A stretch of 64,000 nucleotides of DNA from Lentilactobacillus sp. Marseille-Q4993 (GTDB lineage: Bacteria; Bacillota; Bacilli; Lactobacillales; Lactobacillaceae), in NCBI RefSeq assembly GCF_951230165.1, contig NZ_CATNVB010000005.1:1-64000 (forward strand), read 5' to 3'. Every line of letters begins with the position of its first letter. The stretch's first letter is position 1. Below the pieces are notes generated by a model. It had not been told where the DNA came from. It saw only the letters and a list, made by a program, of their open reading frames with translations, and ran no database searches. This document shows, piece after piece, positions 38,405-48,447 of this stretch. The position numbers were made by a program, and so were the translations under genes.

Positions 38405-39355
38405 CTATACAGCAACTGGTGCTTTGATTGCTGGATATGGGTCGTAGTTTTCAACCTTAATATCCGCCATATCAAAATCATCAAGGCTTGTTTTCTCAGG
38501 GTTTAACCACAATTTAGGAGCGTCGTGAGGAGCTCTGGTAAGTTGTTCCTTAACTTGGTCAATGTGATTAAGGTAAATATGGGCATCACCAAGAGTGTGA
38601 ACGAATTCGCCGACTTCTAATCCTGTTTCTCTCGCAATTAAATTAGTGAGTAATGCGTAGCTAGCAATATTGAAAGGAACGCCAAGAAAAATATCAGCTG
38701 ATCGTTGATACAATTGGCAACTTAGCTTACCGTTAGCAACATAAAATTGGAACATGGTGTGGCAAGGAGGTAGAGCCATTGACGGGACATCCTCTGGGTT
38801 CCAAGCCGACACAATCATTCTTCTTGAATCTGGATGGGTTTTGATTGTATCAATAACGTTCTTGATTTGATCAATCGTTCCACCCTGACTGGTCTTCCAG
38901 GCACGCCATTGGCTACCGTAAACTAATCCTAAATCACCGTACTTTTTGGCAAAGTCATCATCATTAACAATTCGGTCACAGAAAATTTTCTTCTGTTCCT
39001 TGTATTGTTTGTTGAAGTCTTCATCGACTAATGAACGATGACCAAAATCAGTCATGTCAGGCCCAGAATAATCGTTAGACTCTGTAAAACGTTGAAATGC
39101 CCACTCGTCCCAGATATGGTTTTTATGCTTTAAGAGATATTGAATATTAGTATCTCCATGAAGGAACCACAATAATTCACTTTTAATTAACCCAAACGGC
39201 ACTTTTTTGGTCGTTAATAATGGGAATCCCTTCGAAAGATCAAAGCGCATTTGGTATCCGAACGTACTGATTGTCCCGGTATTTGTTCGGTCGGTTTTCA
39301 TATTGCCGTTTTCTAACACAAACTTCTCTAAGTTTAAATAAGCGTCTTCAAGCAT
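38405..39355 (-). CDS. thyA: Thymidylate synthase
   Basis: Methylates dUMP to dTMP using methylene-tetrahydrofolate. The 316-residue protein has the active-site Cys in [14 protein letters not shown], the phosphate-binding [12 protein letters not shown], and [13 protein letters not shown]. The ATG at 39355 lies 6 bp after GGAGGA; a start two codons earlier would touch the site. It carries the lactobacillus-type insertion near 85-140 and is coupled to folA. The ABC-F gene lies 15 bp upstream. Confidence 0.97.
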   Translation of the reverse strand: MLEDAYLNLEKFVLENGNMKTDRTNTGTISTFGYQMRFDLSKGFPLLTTKKVPFGLIKSELLWFLHGDTNIQYLLKHKNHIWDEWAFQRFTESNDYSGPDMTDFGHRSLVDEDFNKQYKEQKKIFCDRIVNDDDFAKKYGDLGLVYGSQWRAWKTSQGGTIDQIKNVIDTIKTHPDSRRMIVSAWNPEDVPSMALPPCHTMFQFYVANGKLSCQLYQRSADIFLGVPFNIASYALLTNLIARETGLEVGEFVHTLGDAHIYLNHIDQVKEQLTRAPHDAPKLWLNPEKTSLDDFDMADIKVENYDPYPAIKAPVAV

Positions 39356-39370
39356 AACCATTCCTCCGAT

Positions 39371-41275
39371 TTAATTATCAAACTGAGCGAGGTACTCCCA
39401 TCGCTCCATCTTGTCATTTATTTTAACATCTAAATCGTCTTTTTTCTCTTGCAATTCTGCTAATTTGCCATAATCACTGCCATCAGTCGTCTGCATTTCC
39501 TTACCAACTGCCTCTTTCTCAGCTTCGAGTTTATCAATATCACTTTCGATATGACTATATTCCTGTTGTTCAGAGTAGGTTAGTTTGACTTTTTCTTTTG
39601 GTTTTTCAGTGTTAGCTTCATTAGTCTTTTGCTCCGCCTTAGCTTTTTTTCGCTCATTTGATTGGGCTTTAGTTTCTTGCTTAGCCTCAGCAAGGTAGTC
39701 GGTAAATCGCCCTCGCCGTTCCACAATTTGAGTATTACCCTTGAAAATCAGTAATCTATCGGCAACCTTATCAAGGAAATATCGATCATGGGAAACAGTG
39801 ATTACAGTCCCGTTAAAACCACTAATGTAATTTTCCAAAACGGTCAGTGTTGCAATATCCAAATCGTTTGACGGCTCATCAAGTAACAGCACATTTGGCT
39901 GTTGCATCAACAATTTCAAGAGATATAACCGTCGTTTCTCACCGCCTGACAGCTTTCTAATGAGAGTTCCGTGCATAAATTTAGGGAACAGGAATTGTTC
40001 AAGAAGTTCAGTAACACTGATTTTATCCCCGTCTTTATTGGTGACTTGTTGACCAACGTCGCTCAAGTATGCGATTACCCGCTTATCCTCGTCAATTGGT
40101 TCTGTCGTCTGAGTATAATAAGCCATCTTAACTGTTTCGCCAATTTTAACGATCCCAGAGTCCAACGGCAAACGACCAGCAATTACATTAAGCAAACTAG
40201 TTTTACCAGCCCCGTTTTCACCACTAATTCCAATACGTTCATTCCCCTGAATCAAAATAGAAAAATCTTTGAGGATTTGTTTATTACCAACTTTAAGATT
40301 GGCATCTTTCAACGAGATAACGTCTTTTCCAAGCCGACTCTGGCCAAGTGAAATGTTGACGTTTTCTTCTAACTGAAGGCTATCTACATTTTCCTTTAGC
40401 TCATTAAAACGATTGATTCTAGCTTGTTGTTTCGTCGACCGAGCTTTAGCCCCAGTCTTCATCCATGCTAATTCGGATTTATACAATTGATTAGTCTTAT
40501 GTTGAGCGGCAATCTCACCCTCAACTCGAGTTGCTTTCTGAGCAACGTAACTTTGATAGTTACCCTCATACTCGTATAACTTGCCAAACGATAATTCGAA
40601 AATCTTATTAGCCACCTGGTCGAGAAAATACCGGTCATGGGTAACAAGCATGATGGCTCCCTTATATGACGCTAAGTATTTTTCAAGCCATTCGATTGAA
40701 TCAAAGTCCAAATGGTTAGTAGGCTCGTCAAGTAACAGCAAGTCTGGTGATTCAATCAAGACTTGAGCTAAGCCAACTCTGCGCTTCTGCCCTCCAGATA
40801 GTTCGCCAACCTTTTTATCGTAATCAAACAACTTGAGTTGAGTCAAAATTGTTTTGACGTCGTTTTGGACATTCCAAGCATCGTCCTCATTCATCTTAGC
40901 TTCCGCTTTTTCATAACGTTTGATTGCTTGCTCATCAGTTGGATTCTCTGAATAATCGTTCAAAGCATTTTCATAATTTTTAATGGTTCGGTAGATAGTT
41001 TGGGAACCAGAAAATACTGCGTCCATAATTGATAAACTATCGTCCAATTCAGGATCCTGAGTTAAATATGATATTTGATAGGCTTTTGAGGTTTCAATAT
41101 CACCGGTAAAATCATGATCATGGTTAGAAATCGCATTCAGTAAGGAGGTCTTTCCAGCTCCGTTTGTTCCGATCAAACCAATCCTATCTTGCTCATTGAT
41201 AATAAAACTTAGGTTATCAAATAGGGTTTTCTCGCCATATGTTTTAGCTAAGTTAGTAACTCGCATTGTTTCCAT
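39371..41275 (-). CDS. ABC-F family ATP-binding protein (Uup-like)
   Basis: A 634-residue soluble protein with two ATP-binding cassettes and no membrane domain. Cassette 1: Walker A GTNGAGKTS and signature LSGGQKRR. Cassette 2: GENGAGKTS and LSGGEKRR, each followed by LLLDEP. The linker is charged. The C-terminus (about 535-634) is a Lys/Glu/Gln-rich coiled coil as in Uup. ABC-F proteins act on the ribosome or, for Uup, in DNA transactions. It lies 2 bp downstream of cca. Confidence 0.9.
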   Translation of the reverse strand: METMRVTNLAKTYGEKTLFDNLSFIINEQDRIGLIGTNGAGKTSLLNAISNHDHDFTGDIETSKAYQISYLTQDPELDDSLSIMDAVFSGSQTIYRTIKNYENALNDYSENPTDEQAIKRYEKAEAKMNEDDAWNVQNDVKTILTQLKLFDYDKKVGELSGGQKRRVGLAQVLIESPDLLLLDEPTNHLDFDSIEWLEKYLASYKGAIMLVTHDRYFLDQVANKIFELSFGKLYEYEGNYQSYVAQKATRVEGEIAAQHKTNQLYKSELAWMKTGAKARSTKQQARINRFNELKENVDSLQLEENVNISLGQSRLGKDVISLKDANLKVGNKQILKDFSILIQGNERIGISGENGAGKTSLLNVIAGRLPLDSGIVKIGETVKMAYYTQTTEPIDEDKRVIAYLSDVGQQVTNKDGDKISVTELLEQFLFPKFMHGTLIRKLSGGEKRRLYLLKLLMQQPNVLLLDEPSNDLDIATLTVLENYISGFNGTVITVSHDRYFLDKVADRLLIFKGNTQIVERRGRFTDYLAEAKQETKAQSNERKKAKAEQKTNEANTEKPKEKVKLTYSEQQEYSHIESDIDKLEAEKEAVGKEMQTTDGSDYGKLAELQEKKDDLDVKINDKMERWEYLAQFDN

Positions 41276-41277
41276 GA

Positions 41278-42489
41278 TTAATCAATCCTCTTCTTAATGG
41301 CAATTGCCAGTTGTTTCAAACTATCTGAATCATTATGGACCTCATTATTTACCACCGCGGTTTCTAGTCCATTTAAAATCGTCCCTAAATTAGGCCCTGG
41401 TGTCGTTATTTTATTAGCAATTATATCCTTAGCTCCAAATGCTAACTCCTTCTTCGACTTGATTTGTAAATCAGAATACCTGGCAGTAAGTGATTCTCCC
41501 TCAAGTGATAGGCCTACTTGCTTGAGTAGCTGATTGGCATTAGCCACATTTTCCTTACCAGCCAAATAAAGGTCAAAGTTCTCAATTGAGTTTGATTGCA
41601 CCTGTTTTAAAACTCGAACAGTTGCCGCCACGTCTTCAATCATCTTGTTGGAAGTCTTCCAATCTCGAAGTAGTTTTTTAAGTTCGCTTTCAGCCAGGTC
41701 AAAACAAAACCCAATAACTGACCAGACTTGTTCTTCATTTTGAAGATTTAAATCAATAGTTGTCAGAGCTTTTAAATCCTCAATGTGGTCTGCAAAATGG
41801 GGAACGTGTTCTGCCATTCCGGAATCGATCATTTCGGAAATTCCAGCTGAAGGACGACGCCCCAACATCATCTTAACGAACTCGACGTTGATTCTTTCCA
41901 CGGCAATTTTAGCTAATAATGAACTATTATCGTTGATTCCAACAAGAGTATGAGGTTCGACATCAAAATCAAGTTGACTAGAAAACCTTACCGCTCTCAT
42001 CATTCGCAATGCGTCTTCATTGAACCGTTCTTCAGGAACCCCGACTGCCCGAATTAGTCTGTGATTCATATCGTCAATTCCCGAAAACAAATCAAAGATT
42101 TCACCCTTTTCGTCTAGGGCTAATGCGTTAATTGTAAAATCGCGCCGCTTTAAATCCTCTTTTAGCGATCGCACAAAGGTAACATGGTCTGGACGACGAT
42201 AGTCCTGATAAGTAGATTCAGTTCGAAAGGTGGTTACTTCATAGCCATTTCCGTGATCGAGAATCATCACCGTTCCATGCTGAATTCCAGTATCAACTGT
42301 TTTTTTGAATAATGATTTTACTTCTTCCGGAAAAGCACTGGTGGCAATATCAACATCATGAATTGGGCGACCAAGAATCGTATCTCGAACTGAGCCACCG
42401 ACAAAGTAGGCCTCAAATCCGGCCGCTTCAATCGTTCTTAGAATTGGAAGTGCATCTATAAATTCCTTTGGAAAGTTTTGAATTTTCAC
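41278..42489 (-). CDS. cca: CCA-adding enzyme (tRNA nucleotidyltransferase)
   Basis: Adds or repairs the CCA end of tRNA. The 403-residue class II enzyme has YFVGGSVRDTILGRPIHDVD with the GG and DxD metal residues (about 29-48), the RRDFTINALALD motif, the EDALRMMRAVRF motif, and a helical C-terminal body. It is the first gene of cca-ABC-F-thyA-folA. Confidence 0.95.
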   Translation of the reverse strand: MKIQNFPKEFIDALPILRTIEAAGFEAYFVGGSVRDTILGRPIHDVDIATSAFPEEVKSLFKKTVDTGIQHGTVMILDHGNGYEVTTFRTESTYQDYRRPDHVTFVRSLKEDLKRRDFTINALALDEKGEIFDLFSGIDDMNHRLIRAVGVPEERFNEDALRMMRAVRFSSQLDFDVEPHTLVGINDNSSLLAKIAVERINVEFVKMMLGRRPSAGISEMIDSGMAEHVPHFADHIEDLKALTTIDLNLQNEEQVWSVIGFCFDLAESELKKLLRDWKTSNKMIEDVAATVRVLKQVQSNSIENFDLYLAGKENVANANQLLKQVGLSLEGESLTARYSDLQIKSKKELAFGAKDIIANKITTPGPNLGTILNGLETAVVNNEVHNDSDSLKQLAIAIKKRID

Positions 42490-42623
42490 GTTTTTCGCCG
42501 CCGTTTATAAAAGTTTTTTCTCCTAAACTATCTTAACAGAATCCATGAGGATAAAAAAGATGGACACGGCACTTGTTTAATTGGTAGTATAATTCGGTTA
42601 GGACACAAACTTGGGGGAATTAC

Positions 42624-43517
42624 ATGGCAACGAATAAAGAATCATTTAAAGACAAAATAAGCGCATTTGATTTAATTGTGATTGCACTTGGTGCAGCAAT
42701 ATATTCATTTGGAATCGTTTATTTTAACATTTACAACAAGCTCGCTGATGGTGGATTAACCGGGGTTACGTTGATTATTAGGGCCCTATTTCACTTTGAC
42801 CCTGCTTATTCGACAATTTTGATCAATATTCCATTATTTGCCATTGGCTACAGGTTACTTGGAAAAAAAGATATGATTTATACTTTGTACGGAACAATCG
42901 TCCTGTCTGTTTTTCTTTGGATTTGGCAACGAGTTCCCATTGTCATTAATATTCATCATGATCTCCTGCTTGCCTCGATTGGAGCCGGATTATTCGGCGG
43001 TTTTGGCTGTGGCCTCGTTTATCGTTACGGTGGGACTACCGGTGGAGTTGATATCATCGCCCGACTATTTGAGCGATTCAAGGGAGTTCAAATGGGCCAA
43101 TCCCTATTATCAATTGATGTTATCGTACTGTTATCGTCGTTGATTTATCTTGATTTAAGACAAATGGCTTACACTTTGATTTATGTTTGGATATTTTCCG
43201 TCATCGTGAACTACACTATGCAAGGAGCATACACCGGTCGAGGAATTCTAATCATCAGTAACTATCCTGATGAAATTGCTCAAACCTTAATGGATGAATT
43301 AAGCCGCGGAGTGACTTTTCTAAACGCTGAGGGTGGGTATTCACACAACGAAAAGAAAGTTGTTTACTGTGTGGTTTCTCCAAACGAACTGCATAAATTA
43401 AAACAAATCGTGACCGCAATCGATGAGCAGGCGTTTGTTTCGATTCTCAACGTTAACGAAGCCATTGGTGAAGGTTTCACCTATAAAAAGCCCAAAAAAT
43501 TCAAATTATTACCATAA
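42624..43517 (+). CDS. YitT family membrane protein (DUF2179)
   Basis: A 297-residue protein with about five or six membrane spans (between 15 and 205) and a cytoplasmic C-terminal DUF2179 domain (about 220-285, YTGRGILIISNYPDEIA onward). YitT proteins are widespread in Bacillota; the transported substrate is not established. It is monocistronic with its own terminator. GGYSHNEKKVVYCVVS is the conserved soluble-domain motif. Confidence 0.88.
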   Translation: MATNKESFKDKISAFDLIVIALGAAIYSFGIVYFNIYNKLADGGLTGVTLIIRALFHFDPAYSTILINIPLFAIGYRLLGKKDMIYTLYGTIVLSVFLWIWQRVPIVINIHHDLLLASIGAGLFGGFGCGLVYRYGGTTGGVDIIARLFERFKGVQMGQSLLSIDVIVLLSSLIYLDLRQMAYTLIYVWIFSVIVNYTMQGAYTGRGILIISNYPDEIAQTLMDELSRGVTFLNAEGGYSHNEKKVVYCVVSPNELHKLKQIVTAIDEQAFVSILNVNEAIGEGFTYKKPKKFKLLP

Positions 43518-43519
43518 AT

Positions 43520-43557
43520 AAAACGGAACCGACCTCGTTAGAGATCGATTCCGTTTT
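43520..43557. terminator. Bidirectional terminator after the YitT gene
   Basis: The stem AACGGAACCGACCTC / GAGATCGATTCCGTT has a GTTA loop and is flanked by A and T runs. It serves the convergent 117-residue gene too. Confidence 0.88.
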
Positions 43558-43910
43558 TAAATGGTAAATTCATCTGGATCATTAGGAATTTGAACTGAAA
43601 CACCATCCATTAAGCTACTAAGTTCCGAAGGTGATAACAGTTTACCAACTTTCCTTACCTTACCATCAATAGCTACTCCAATTGAGTTTGCTGATTCCTT
43701 TATCAATTCAGGAATTATATCGGCGTTTTTGTTATCAGCCTTAACCACATCAAGACTGTGATTTTTGAGTAACCGATTATTTTGCAGCGTCATTATTTTT
43801 CGTTCATCGGCATTTTCAACTTCATCGAGGTGTAGACCCATTATGGTCTCAAAAGCGTGAAGCCTGGATGACTGATAGTCTTTGGGTACGTACTCTATGA
43901 TTGTTGTCAT
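43557..43910 (-). CDS. Conserved hypothetical protein, 117 residues
   Basis: I do not recognise this family. The protein is soluble and acidic, with no membrane span, signal peptide or cysteines. The start TTIIEYVPKDYQSSRLHAF and the middle DSIGV-like segment (ANSIGVAIDGKVRKVGKLLSPSE) could form a thioredoxin- or ArsC-like alpha/beta fold, but no redox motif is present. It lies 17 bp downstream of the TPR gene with a good ribosome binding site (GGAGGCT), so it is probably expressed with it. Confidence 0.75.
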   Translation of the reverse strand: MTTIIEYVPKDYQSSRLHAFETIMGLHLDEVENADERKIMTLQNNRLLKNHSLDVVKADNKNADIIPELIKESANSIGVAIDGKVRKVGKLLSPSELSSLMDGVSVQIPNDPDEFTI

Positions 43911-43927
43911 TACAGTAGCCTCCTAGT

Positions 43928-45193
43928 CTAAAAGCCTTCTGAATCCTCATCATACATATTCTGCATTTCAAAATCATCAGGAAGTAAATTAAGGTATTTA
44001 TTCAGCAATTCAAGTTCTTTATCCCGATTACCGTTTTCGCGATAAAAGAAAATCGCATCTTTTAAGTAGTTTGTATCATCACCCAGTTCACGTTCAGCTG
44101 CGCCAAAGGCAGTCGCAGCCCCTTTAATATCTCCATTTGCCTTTCGAGACAAAGCAAGATTGTATTCCAAATGAGCATCCTCAAAGCTTTGCTCAGCAAT
44201 TGGCTTTAGAAGCTCAATGTTCTCATCGTGCTTGCCGTTGACAATGTACCAATCTGACAATGACGACATGATTGAAATATCTTCAGGATTAGTTTCGTGG
44301 GCCTTTTGAAGGTATTCACCCACGAGTTCCTCATTCCCAGTCTTAGCGGCAATCTCACTAGCTTTTCGCCACATTTCTTCGTTATACTGATCAACCGCCA
44401 GTCCCTCTTGAATTGCGATTAAGGCTATATCAAACTGATTAAGTTCTACATGGGCATCTGCAAGATATGGATACAGTGAACTATATTGAGAATCGGTCTC
44501 CTTTAGTTCTTCAAACTCGGTAATCGCCTTTTCATATTCACCAAGACTAAAATAAGTAAATCCAAGTTCAAATCTCACATCAGGACTCATGTTGATTGGT
44601 TTAATTTGTTCCAAGTATCCGAGCGCCTGTTCAAACTTACCAGTTTCTGCGTATGAAACCCCTAACCGTTCAACTAGGTTTACAGCAGACATTTCAAGGG
44701 TACCCTCTTTGATCAACTCAAGATAAATGTTAATGGCTTTTCTAAAGCTACGCGTGTTGAAATAGAATTCAGCCAAGGCAAACTTGATGACGTCCTCTTC
44801 AGGAGCCAAGAATTGAGCCTCTATCAACTTTTGATCACTTATCTCAAACATACCTTGAGTCTGATACAAATCGGCTGAGACAAGCAAAGAACGGACATAT
44901 TCGTCTGAATTAGAAGAAATCTCAGATAATAGGTTCAATGCTTTATCGTCATCATCGTTATCAATGGCTAGTTCAGCTAGATTGATTTTTAGCCCATCAT
45001 CATCTGGATATTTTTTTAATAATTGTTCGTAAATCTGTTTTGAATTTTCGCTGAATCCAAGTGAATACAGCTCCTCAGCCAATGAGTATAGCATATCATC
45101 GGAATCGCTTTTAAGAGCCGCTTTGAAAATTTTGTTGAATTCATCGATTTGCCCTCGTTCAAGAGCATCTAGTGCTTGGGTTGAATAATCCAT
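43928..45193 (-). CDS. Tetratricopeptide repeat protein
   Basis: A 421-residue cytoplasmic protein built almost entirely of TPR-like helical pairs. Examples are GFSENSKQIYEQLLKKYPDD, KFEQALGYLEQIKPIN and SLGEYEKAITEFEELKETD. It resembles the YpiA group of Bacillota. It probably serves as a scaffold; partners are unknown. The ATG at 45193 follows GGAGG with 5 bp spacing; a longer frame lacks such a site. It lies downstream of hup behind a terminator. Confidence 0.88.
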   Translation of the reverse strand: MDYSTQALDALERGQIDEFNKIFKAALKSDSDDMLYSLAEELYSLGFSENSKQIYEQLLKKYPDDDGLKINLAELAIDNDDDDKALNLLSEISSNSDEYVRSLLVSADLYQTQGMFEISDQKLIEAQFLAPEEDVIKFALAEFYFNTRSFRKAINIYLELIKEGTLEMSAVNLVERLGVSYAETGKFEQALGYLEQIKPINMSPDVRFELGFTYFSLGEYEKAITEFEELKETDSQYSSLYPYLADAHVELNQFDIALIAIQEGLAVDQYNEEMWRKASEIAAKTGNEELVGEYLQKAHETNPEDISIMSSLSDWYIVNGKHDENIELLKPIAEQSFEDAHLEYNLALSRKANGDIKGAATAFGAAERELGDDTNYLKDAIFFYRENGNRDKELELLNKYLNLLPDDFEMQNMYDEDSEGF

Positions 45194-45207
45194 AATTACC
45201 TCCATGA

Positions 45208-45243
45208 AAACAAAAAAGCCAGCCGACAAAAGTCGATCTGACT
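45208..45243 (-). terminator. Terminator of hup
   Basis: On the minus strand, the stem AGTCAGATCGAC / GTCGGCTGGCT has a TTTT loop and a run of six T. It lies just before the TPR gene ribosome binding site. Confidence 0.78.
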
Positions 45244-45256
45244 TAACAGATGAATA

Positions 45257-45532
45257 CTATTTTACAGCATCCTTAAGTGCTTTACCAGGTTTGAAAGCTG
45301 GTACTTTACTTGCTGGAATTTGGATTTCTTGACCAGTTTGTGGGTTACGACCCTTACGAGCAGCACGTTGACGTACTTCGAAGTTACCAAAACCAATCAA
45401 TTGAACCTTGTCCCCTTTAGCTAAGCTAGCTTGGATTGAATCAAATACTGCATCCACAGCTGCTGTAGCGTCTTTTTTAGTTAACCCAGTCTCAGTTGCG
45501 ACTGAAGCTACTAATTCTGCCTTGTTTGCCAT
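45257..45532 (-). CDS. hup: DNA-binding protein HU
   Basis: HU is the main nucleoid protein. The 91-residue protein has the typical start [11 protein letters not shown], the core [21 protein letters not shown] containing the DNA-binding arm, and the Ala/Lys-rich end [15 protein letters not shown]. The ATG at 45532 follows GGGAGGTG; a longer frame adds four residues without support. It has a strong promoter, a leader of about 100 nt and its own terminator, consistent with high expression. Confidence 0.97.
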   Translation of the reverse strand: MANKAELVASVATETGLTKKDATAAVDAVFDSIQASLAKGDKVQLIGFGNFEVRQRAARKGRNPQTGQEIQIPASKVPAFKPGKALKDAVK

Positions 45533-45639
45533 GTGTGGATTCACCTCCCTCGAAAATAGGTATGTAAAACATCACAAACCCGATTCCCTTAAGAATCCGA
45601 ATTGCTGAAATAACGCCTTTTGAACATCATTTCTTTTTA

Positions 45640-45668
45640 AAGATAGCATAAGAATACCGTCATTGCAA
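45640..45668 (-). promoter_or_regulatory. Promoter of hup
   Basis: On the minus strand, -35 TTGCAA (45663-45668) and extended -10 TGC-TATCTT (hexamer 45640-45645) are 17 bp apart. The leader of about 100 nt includes a small hairpin (GATTC/GAATC near 45585-45600). No other feature is seen in the der-hup spacer. Confidence 0.7.
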
Positions 45669-45735
45669 TGTTTTTAACCTTTAAATTGGTGAAAACGCCT
45701 ATTTTAAAGCAATCGTTATAAAGTAAAAGGGTTAA

Positions 45736-47043
45736 CTACTTCCTATTTCTCTTAATTATCCGAACTGGGGTTCCAGAGAAATCAAAGTGTTCTCTAATTT
45801 GATTTTCCAAGAATCGTTGATAAGAGAAATGCATCAATTCAGGATCGTTTACAAACACAATAAAAGTTGGTGGCCCAACAGCCACTTGCGTTGCATAGTA
45901 GACCCGAAGCCGCTTAGAATTAACGGTTGGCGTTGGGTGAATACTAATAGCGTCCATAATAACGTCATTAAGCGCTGATGATTGAACCCGTCGCTTATGA
46001 TTTTCATTAACCCGTTTAATTAGTGCAGGTAGTTGTTCAACCCGCTGACCGGTTTTGGCGGATATGAAAATAATTGGAGCATAGTCAAGATACTTAAAAC
46101 CATTTCGAATGAAGTTTTCAAAATCAGTCTGGGTATGATTGTCCTTCTTGAGGGTATCCCATTTGTTGACAACAATAATAACCGCCTTACCAGCCTCATG
46201 AGCATATCCAGCCACTCGCTTATCTTGTTCTCGAATTCCCTCTTCGGCGTTGATTACAAACAATGAAACATCACTTTGATCAATGGCTTTCATCGCCCTC
46301 ATGACACTGTATTTTTCAGTGTTTTCATAGACTTTACCACGTTTCCTGATTCCAGCAGTATCCACCATTGTGAATTTTGTGCCATCACTCTCAAAACGAG
46401 TATCAATTGCATCACGGGTGGTTCCAGCAATATCTGAAACAATAACCCGATCCTCACCAAGTAAGGCGTTAACAATTGATGACTTACCGACATTTGGACG
46501 ACCAATCAAACTAAATCTAATATCATCGTTTTCTTCAACTTCATCTTCAACTGGGAAGTTTTCAATCACCTTATCGAGTAAATCACCGAGTCCTAAACCA
46601 TGAACTCCAGATATTGGAATTGGATCACCGAAACCAAGTGAATAGAAATCAAAAATGTTATTGCGACTTTCTGGATTGTCAACTTTGTTAACAGCAAGCA
46701 CAATTGGTTTGTCGCTACGGTATAAAATTTGAGCAACAGTTTCATCGTCAGCTGTTAGTCCAGCCTTACCATCAACGATGAAGACAATTACATCAGCTTC
46801 TTCAATTGCAATTTCCGCCTGACTCCTAATTTGAGCCGTAAATGGGGCATCACCAATCTGAATTCCTCCAGTGTCGATCATTGCAAATTTGTTAGCAAGC
46901 CACTCCCCGTGTGAATAAATCCGATCACGAGTAACTCCAGGGGTGTCTTCAACAATTGAGATTCTATCTCCCGCAACCCGGTTGAAAATAGTTGATTTGC
47001 CGACGTTTGGTCGGCCAATAAATGCAACAGTTGGTAAACTCAT
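45736..47043 (-). CDS. der: Ribosome biogenesis GTPase Der (EngA)
   Basis: Der acts in 50S subunit assembly. The 435-residue protein has two tandem GTPase domains: GRPNVGKST with DTPGVTRD and DTGG (about 8-60), and GRPNVGKSS with AGTTRD, DTAG and NKWD (from about 180). A C-terminal KH-like domain (about 350-435) follows. It lies in the rpsA-der-hup order common in Bacillota, separated from rpsA by a terminator. Confidence 0.97.
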   Translation of the reverse strand: MSLPTVAFIGRPNVGKSTIFNRVAGDRISIVEDTPGVTRDRIYSHGEWLANKFAMIDTGGIQIGDAPFTAQIRSQAEIAIEEADVIVFIVDGKAGLTADDETVAQILYRSDKPIVLAVNKVDNPESRNNIFDFYSLGFGDPIPISGVHGLGLGDLLDKVIENFPVEDEVEENDDIRFSLIGRPNVGKSSIVNALLGEDRVIVSDIAGTTRDAIDTRFESDGTKFTMVDTAGIRKRGKVYENTEKYSVMRAMKAIDQSDVSLFVINAEEGIREQDKRVAGYAHEAGKAVIIVVNKWDTLKKDNHTQTDFENFIRNGFKYLDYAPIIFISAKTGQRVEQLPALIKRVNENHKRRVQSSALNDVIMDAISIHPTPTVNSKRLRVYYATQVAVGPPTFIVFVNDPELMHFSYQRFLENQIREHFDFSGTPVRIIKRNRK

Positions 47044-47069
47044 TTAGTTACCTCCTTTTTACGAAATAA

Positions 47070-47102
47070 AAAGATTACCCCATAACAAGGATAATCTTTT
47101 TA
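47070..47102 (-). terminator. Terminator of rpsA
   Basis: On the minus strand, the stem AAAAGATTATCC / GGGGTAATCTTTT with a TTGTTAT loop and T run lies between rpsA and der. Confidence 0.85.
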
Positions 47103-47121
47103 ATCTTGTTAATATTTATAA

Positions 47122-48351
47122 TTAATCTTCAGAATCGTCAGAATTCTTTAACTCGTTCCCAATAAGGTCACCTAAAGTGAAACCAGTTTCTTCTTCAGGG
47201 GCATTTTGAGTTGAGTTATCGTTAACTGGTTTGTTGTTACGAGCCTTTTGTGGCTTGTCTTCACCAGCTGGCTTTTCAGTCAATGCCTTAATTGAAAGTG
47301 CAAGGCGCTTTCTTTCTGGATCAACATCAATAACCTTAACTTGAACTTTTTCGCCAGACTTAAGAACGTCTGCTGGAGTATCAATATGCTCATGAGAGAT
47401 TTGAGAAATATGAACAAGTCCCTCAACACCTGGGAATACTTCAACAAATGCACCAAAATCAGTCAAGCGTTTAACAGTTCCTTCAAGAACGCTGCCTGCT
47501 GGAGCTTTACTTTCAATGTCGTCCCATGGTTCAGGAAGGGTTTGTTTGATTGATAATGAGATTCTGTTCTTGTCAAAGTCTACTGAAAGAACTTTAACCT
47601 TAACATCTTGACCAACCTCAAGTACGTCTGAAGGCTTATCAACACGTTCAAATGAAATTTGGGAAACGTGGACTAAGCCATCGATTCCACCAAGGTCAAC
47701 GAATGCACCGAAGTTAGTTAAACGGGCAACTTTACCTTCGACAACGTCTCCTTCATGAAGATTTTCCATCAATTCTTCACGCTTAGCAGCCTTTTGGGTT
47801 TCAAGTACTGCACGGTGTGAAAGAATAAGACGATTTGAAACTGGATCGATTTCAACAATCTTTAATTCAAGCTCTTGTCCCTTGAATTGGTTAAGATTTT
47901 CCACGAAACGATCTGATGCCATTGAGGCAGGAATGAAGCCACGGACTCCACTTGCATCAACAACTAGTCCACCACGAACTACTTGAGAAACCTTAGCGGT
48001 TACAGTTTCACCATTCTTTTCTTTTTCAGCTAATTCATCCCAAACCTTACGGGCTTCAAGACGACGGGCTGAAAGAAGGTAGCTTCCGCCTTCTTTATCG
48101 TTACCGATTCTTGAGGTAACAACAAGTTGTAACTTGTCGCCAGCCTTAATATCGTCAACGTTTTGGTCAGATGCAAGTTCACGTTGAGGAACAACTCCTT
48201 CAACACCTGTATCTTCGATTCCGACGATCAATTGTTGATCATCATCCTTTGTAAGGACTTCGGCGGTAACAACGTCACCAACCTTAACCTCACTGACGCT
48301 ATTTAATGCGTCTAGTAAGTCTTTATTTTCATTACTAGTGTTCTCACTCAT
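47122..48351 (-). CDS. rpsA: Ribosomal protein S1-like protein (four S1 domains)
   Basis: A 409-residue RNA-binding protein with four consecutive S1 domains (about 20-90, 105-175, 190-262, 275-350). Motifs in order include GVEGVVPQREL, GVRGFIPASM, IDGLVHVSQIS and VEGLVHISQIS. A charged tail (about 355-409) follows. This is the shorter Bacillota form (YpfD type) rather than the six-domain S1. Its role in translation initiation is less certain than in E. coli. The ATG at 48351 follows AAGGAGG. It lies downstream of cmk, as usual. Confidence 0.92.
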   Translation of the reverse strand: MSENTSNENKDLLDALNSVSEVKVGDVVTAEVLTKDDDQQLIVGIEDTGVEGVVPQRELASDQNVDDIKAGDKLQLVVTSRIGNDKEGGSYLLSARRLEARKVWDELAEKEKNGETVTAKVSQVVRGGLVVDASGVRGFIPASMASDRFVENLNQFKGQELELKIVEIDPVSNRLILSHRAVLETQKAAKREELMENLHEGDVVEGKVARLTNFGAFVDLGGIDGLVHVSQISFERVDKPSDVLEVGQDVKVKVLSVDFDKNRISLSIKQTLPEPWDDIESKAPAGSVLEGTVKRLTDFGAFVEVFPGVEGLVHISQISHEHIDTPADVLKSGEKVQVKVIDVDPERKRLALSIKALTEKPAGEDKPQKARNNKPVNDNSTQNAPEEETGFTLGDLIGNELKNSDDSED

Positions 48352-48447
48352 CAAACAATTCCTCCTTGAAACAACTCTAAACTTTATTTTATCGTAAACT
48401 GACGCGTAATGCTAGTCTAATGACAATTTAGTTGTTTCCCTGCGATA

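Noticed and set aside
45545-45735. Possible small gene between hup and der
   Set aside because: Only a promoter and leader hairpin are visible; no frame with a start signal.
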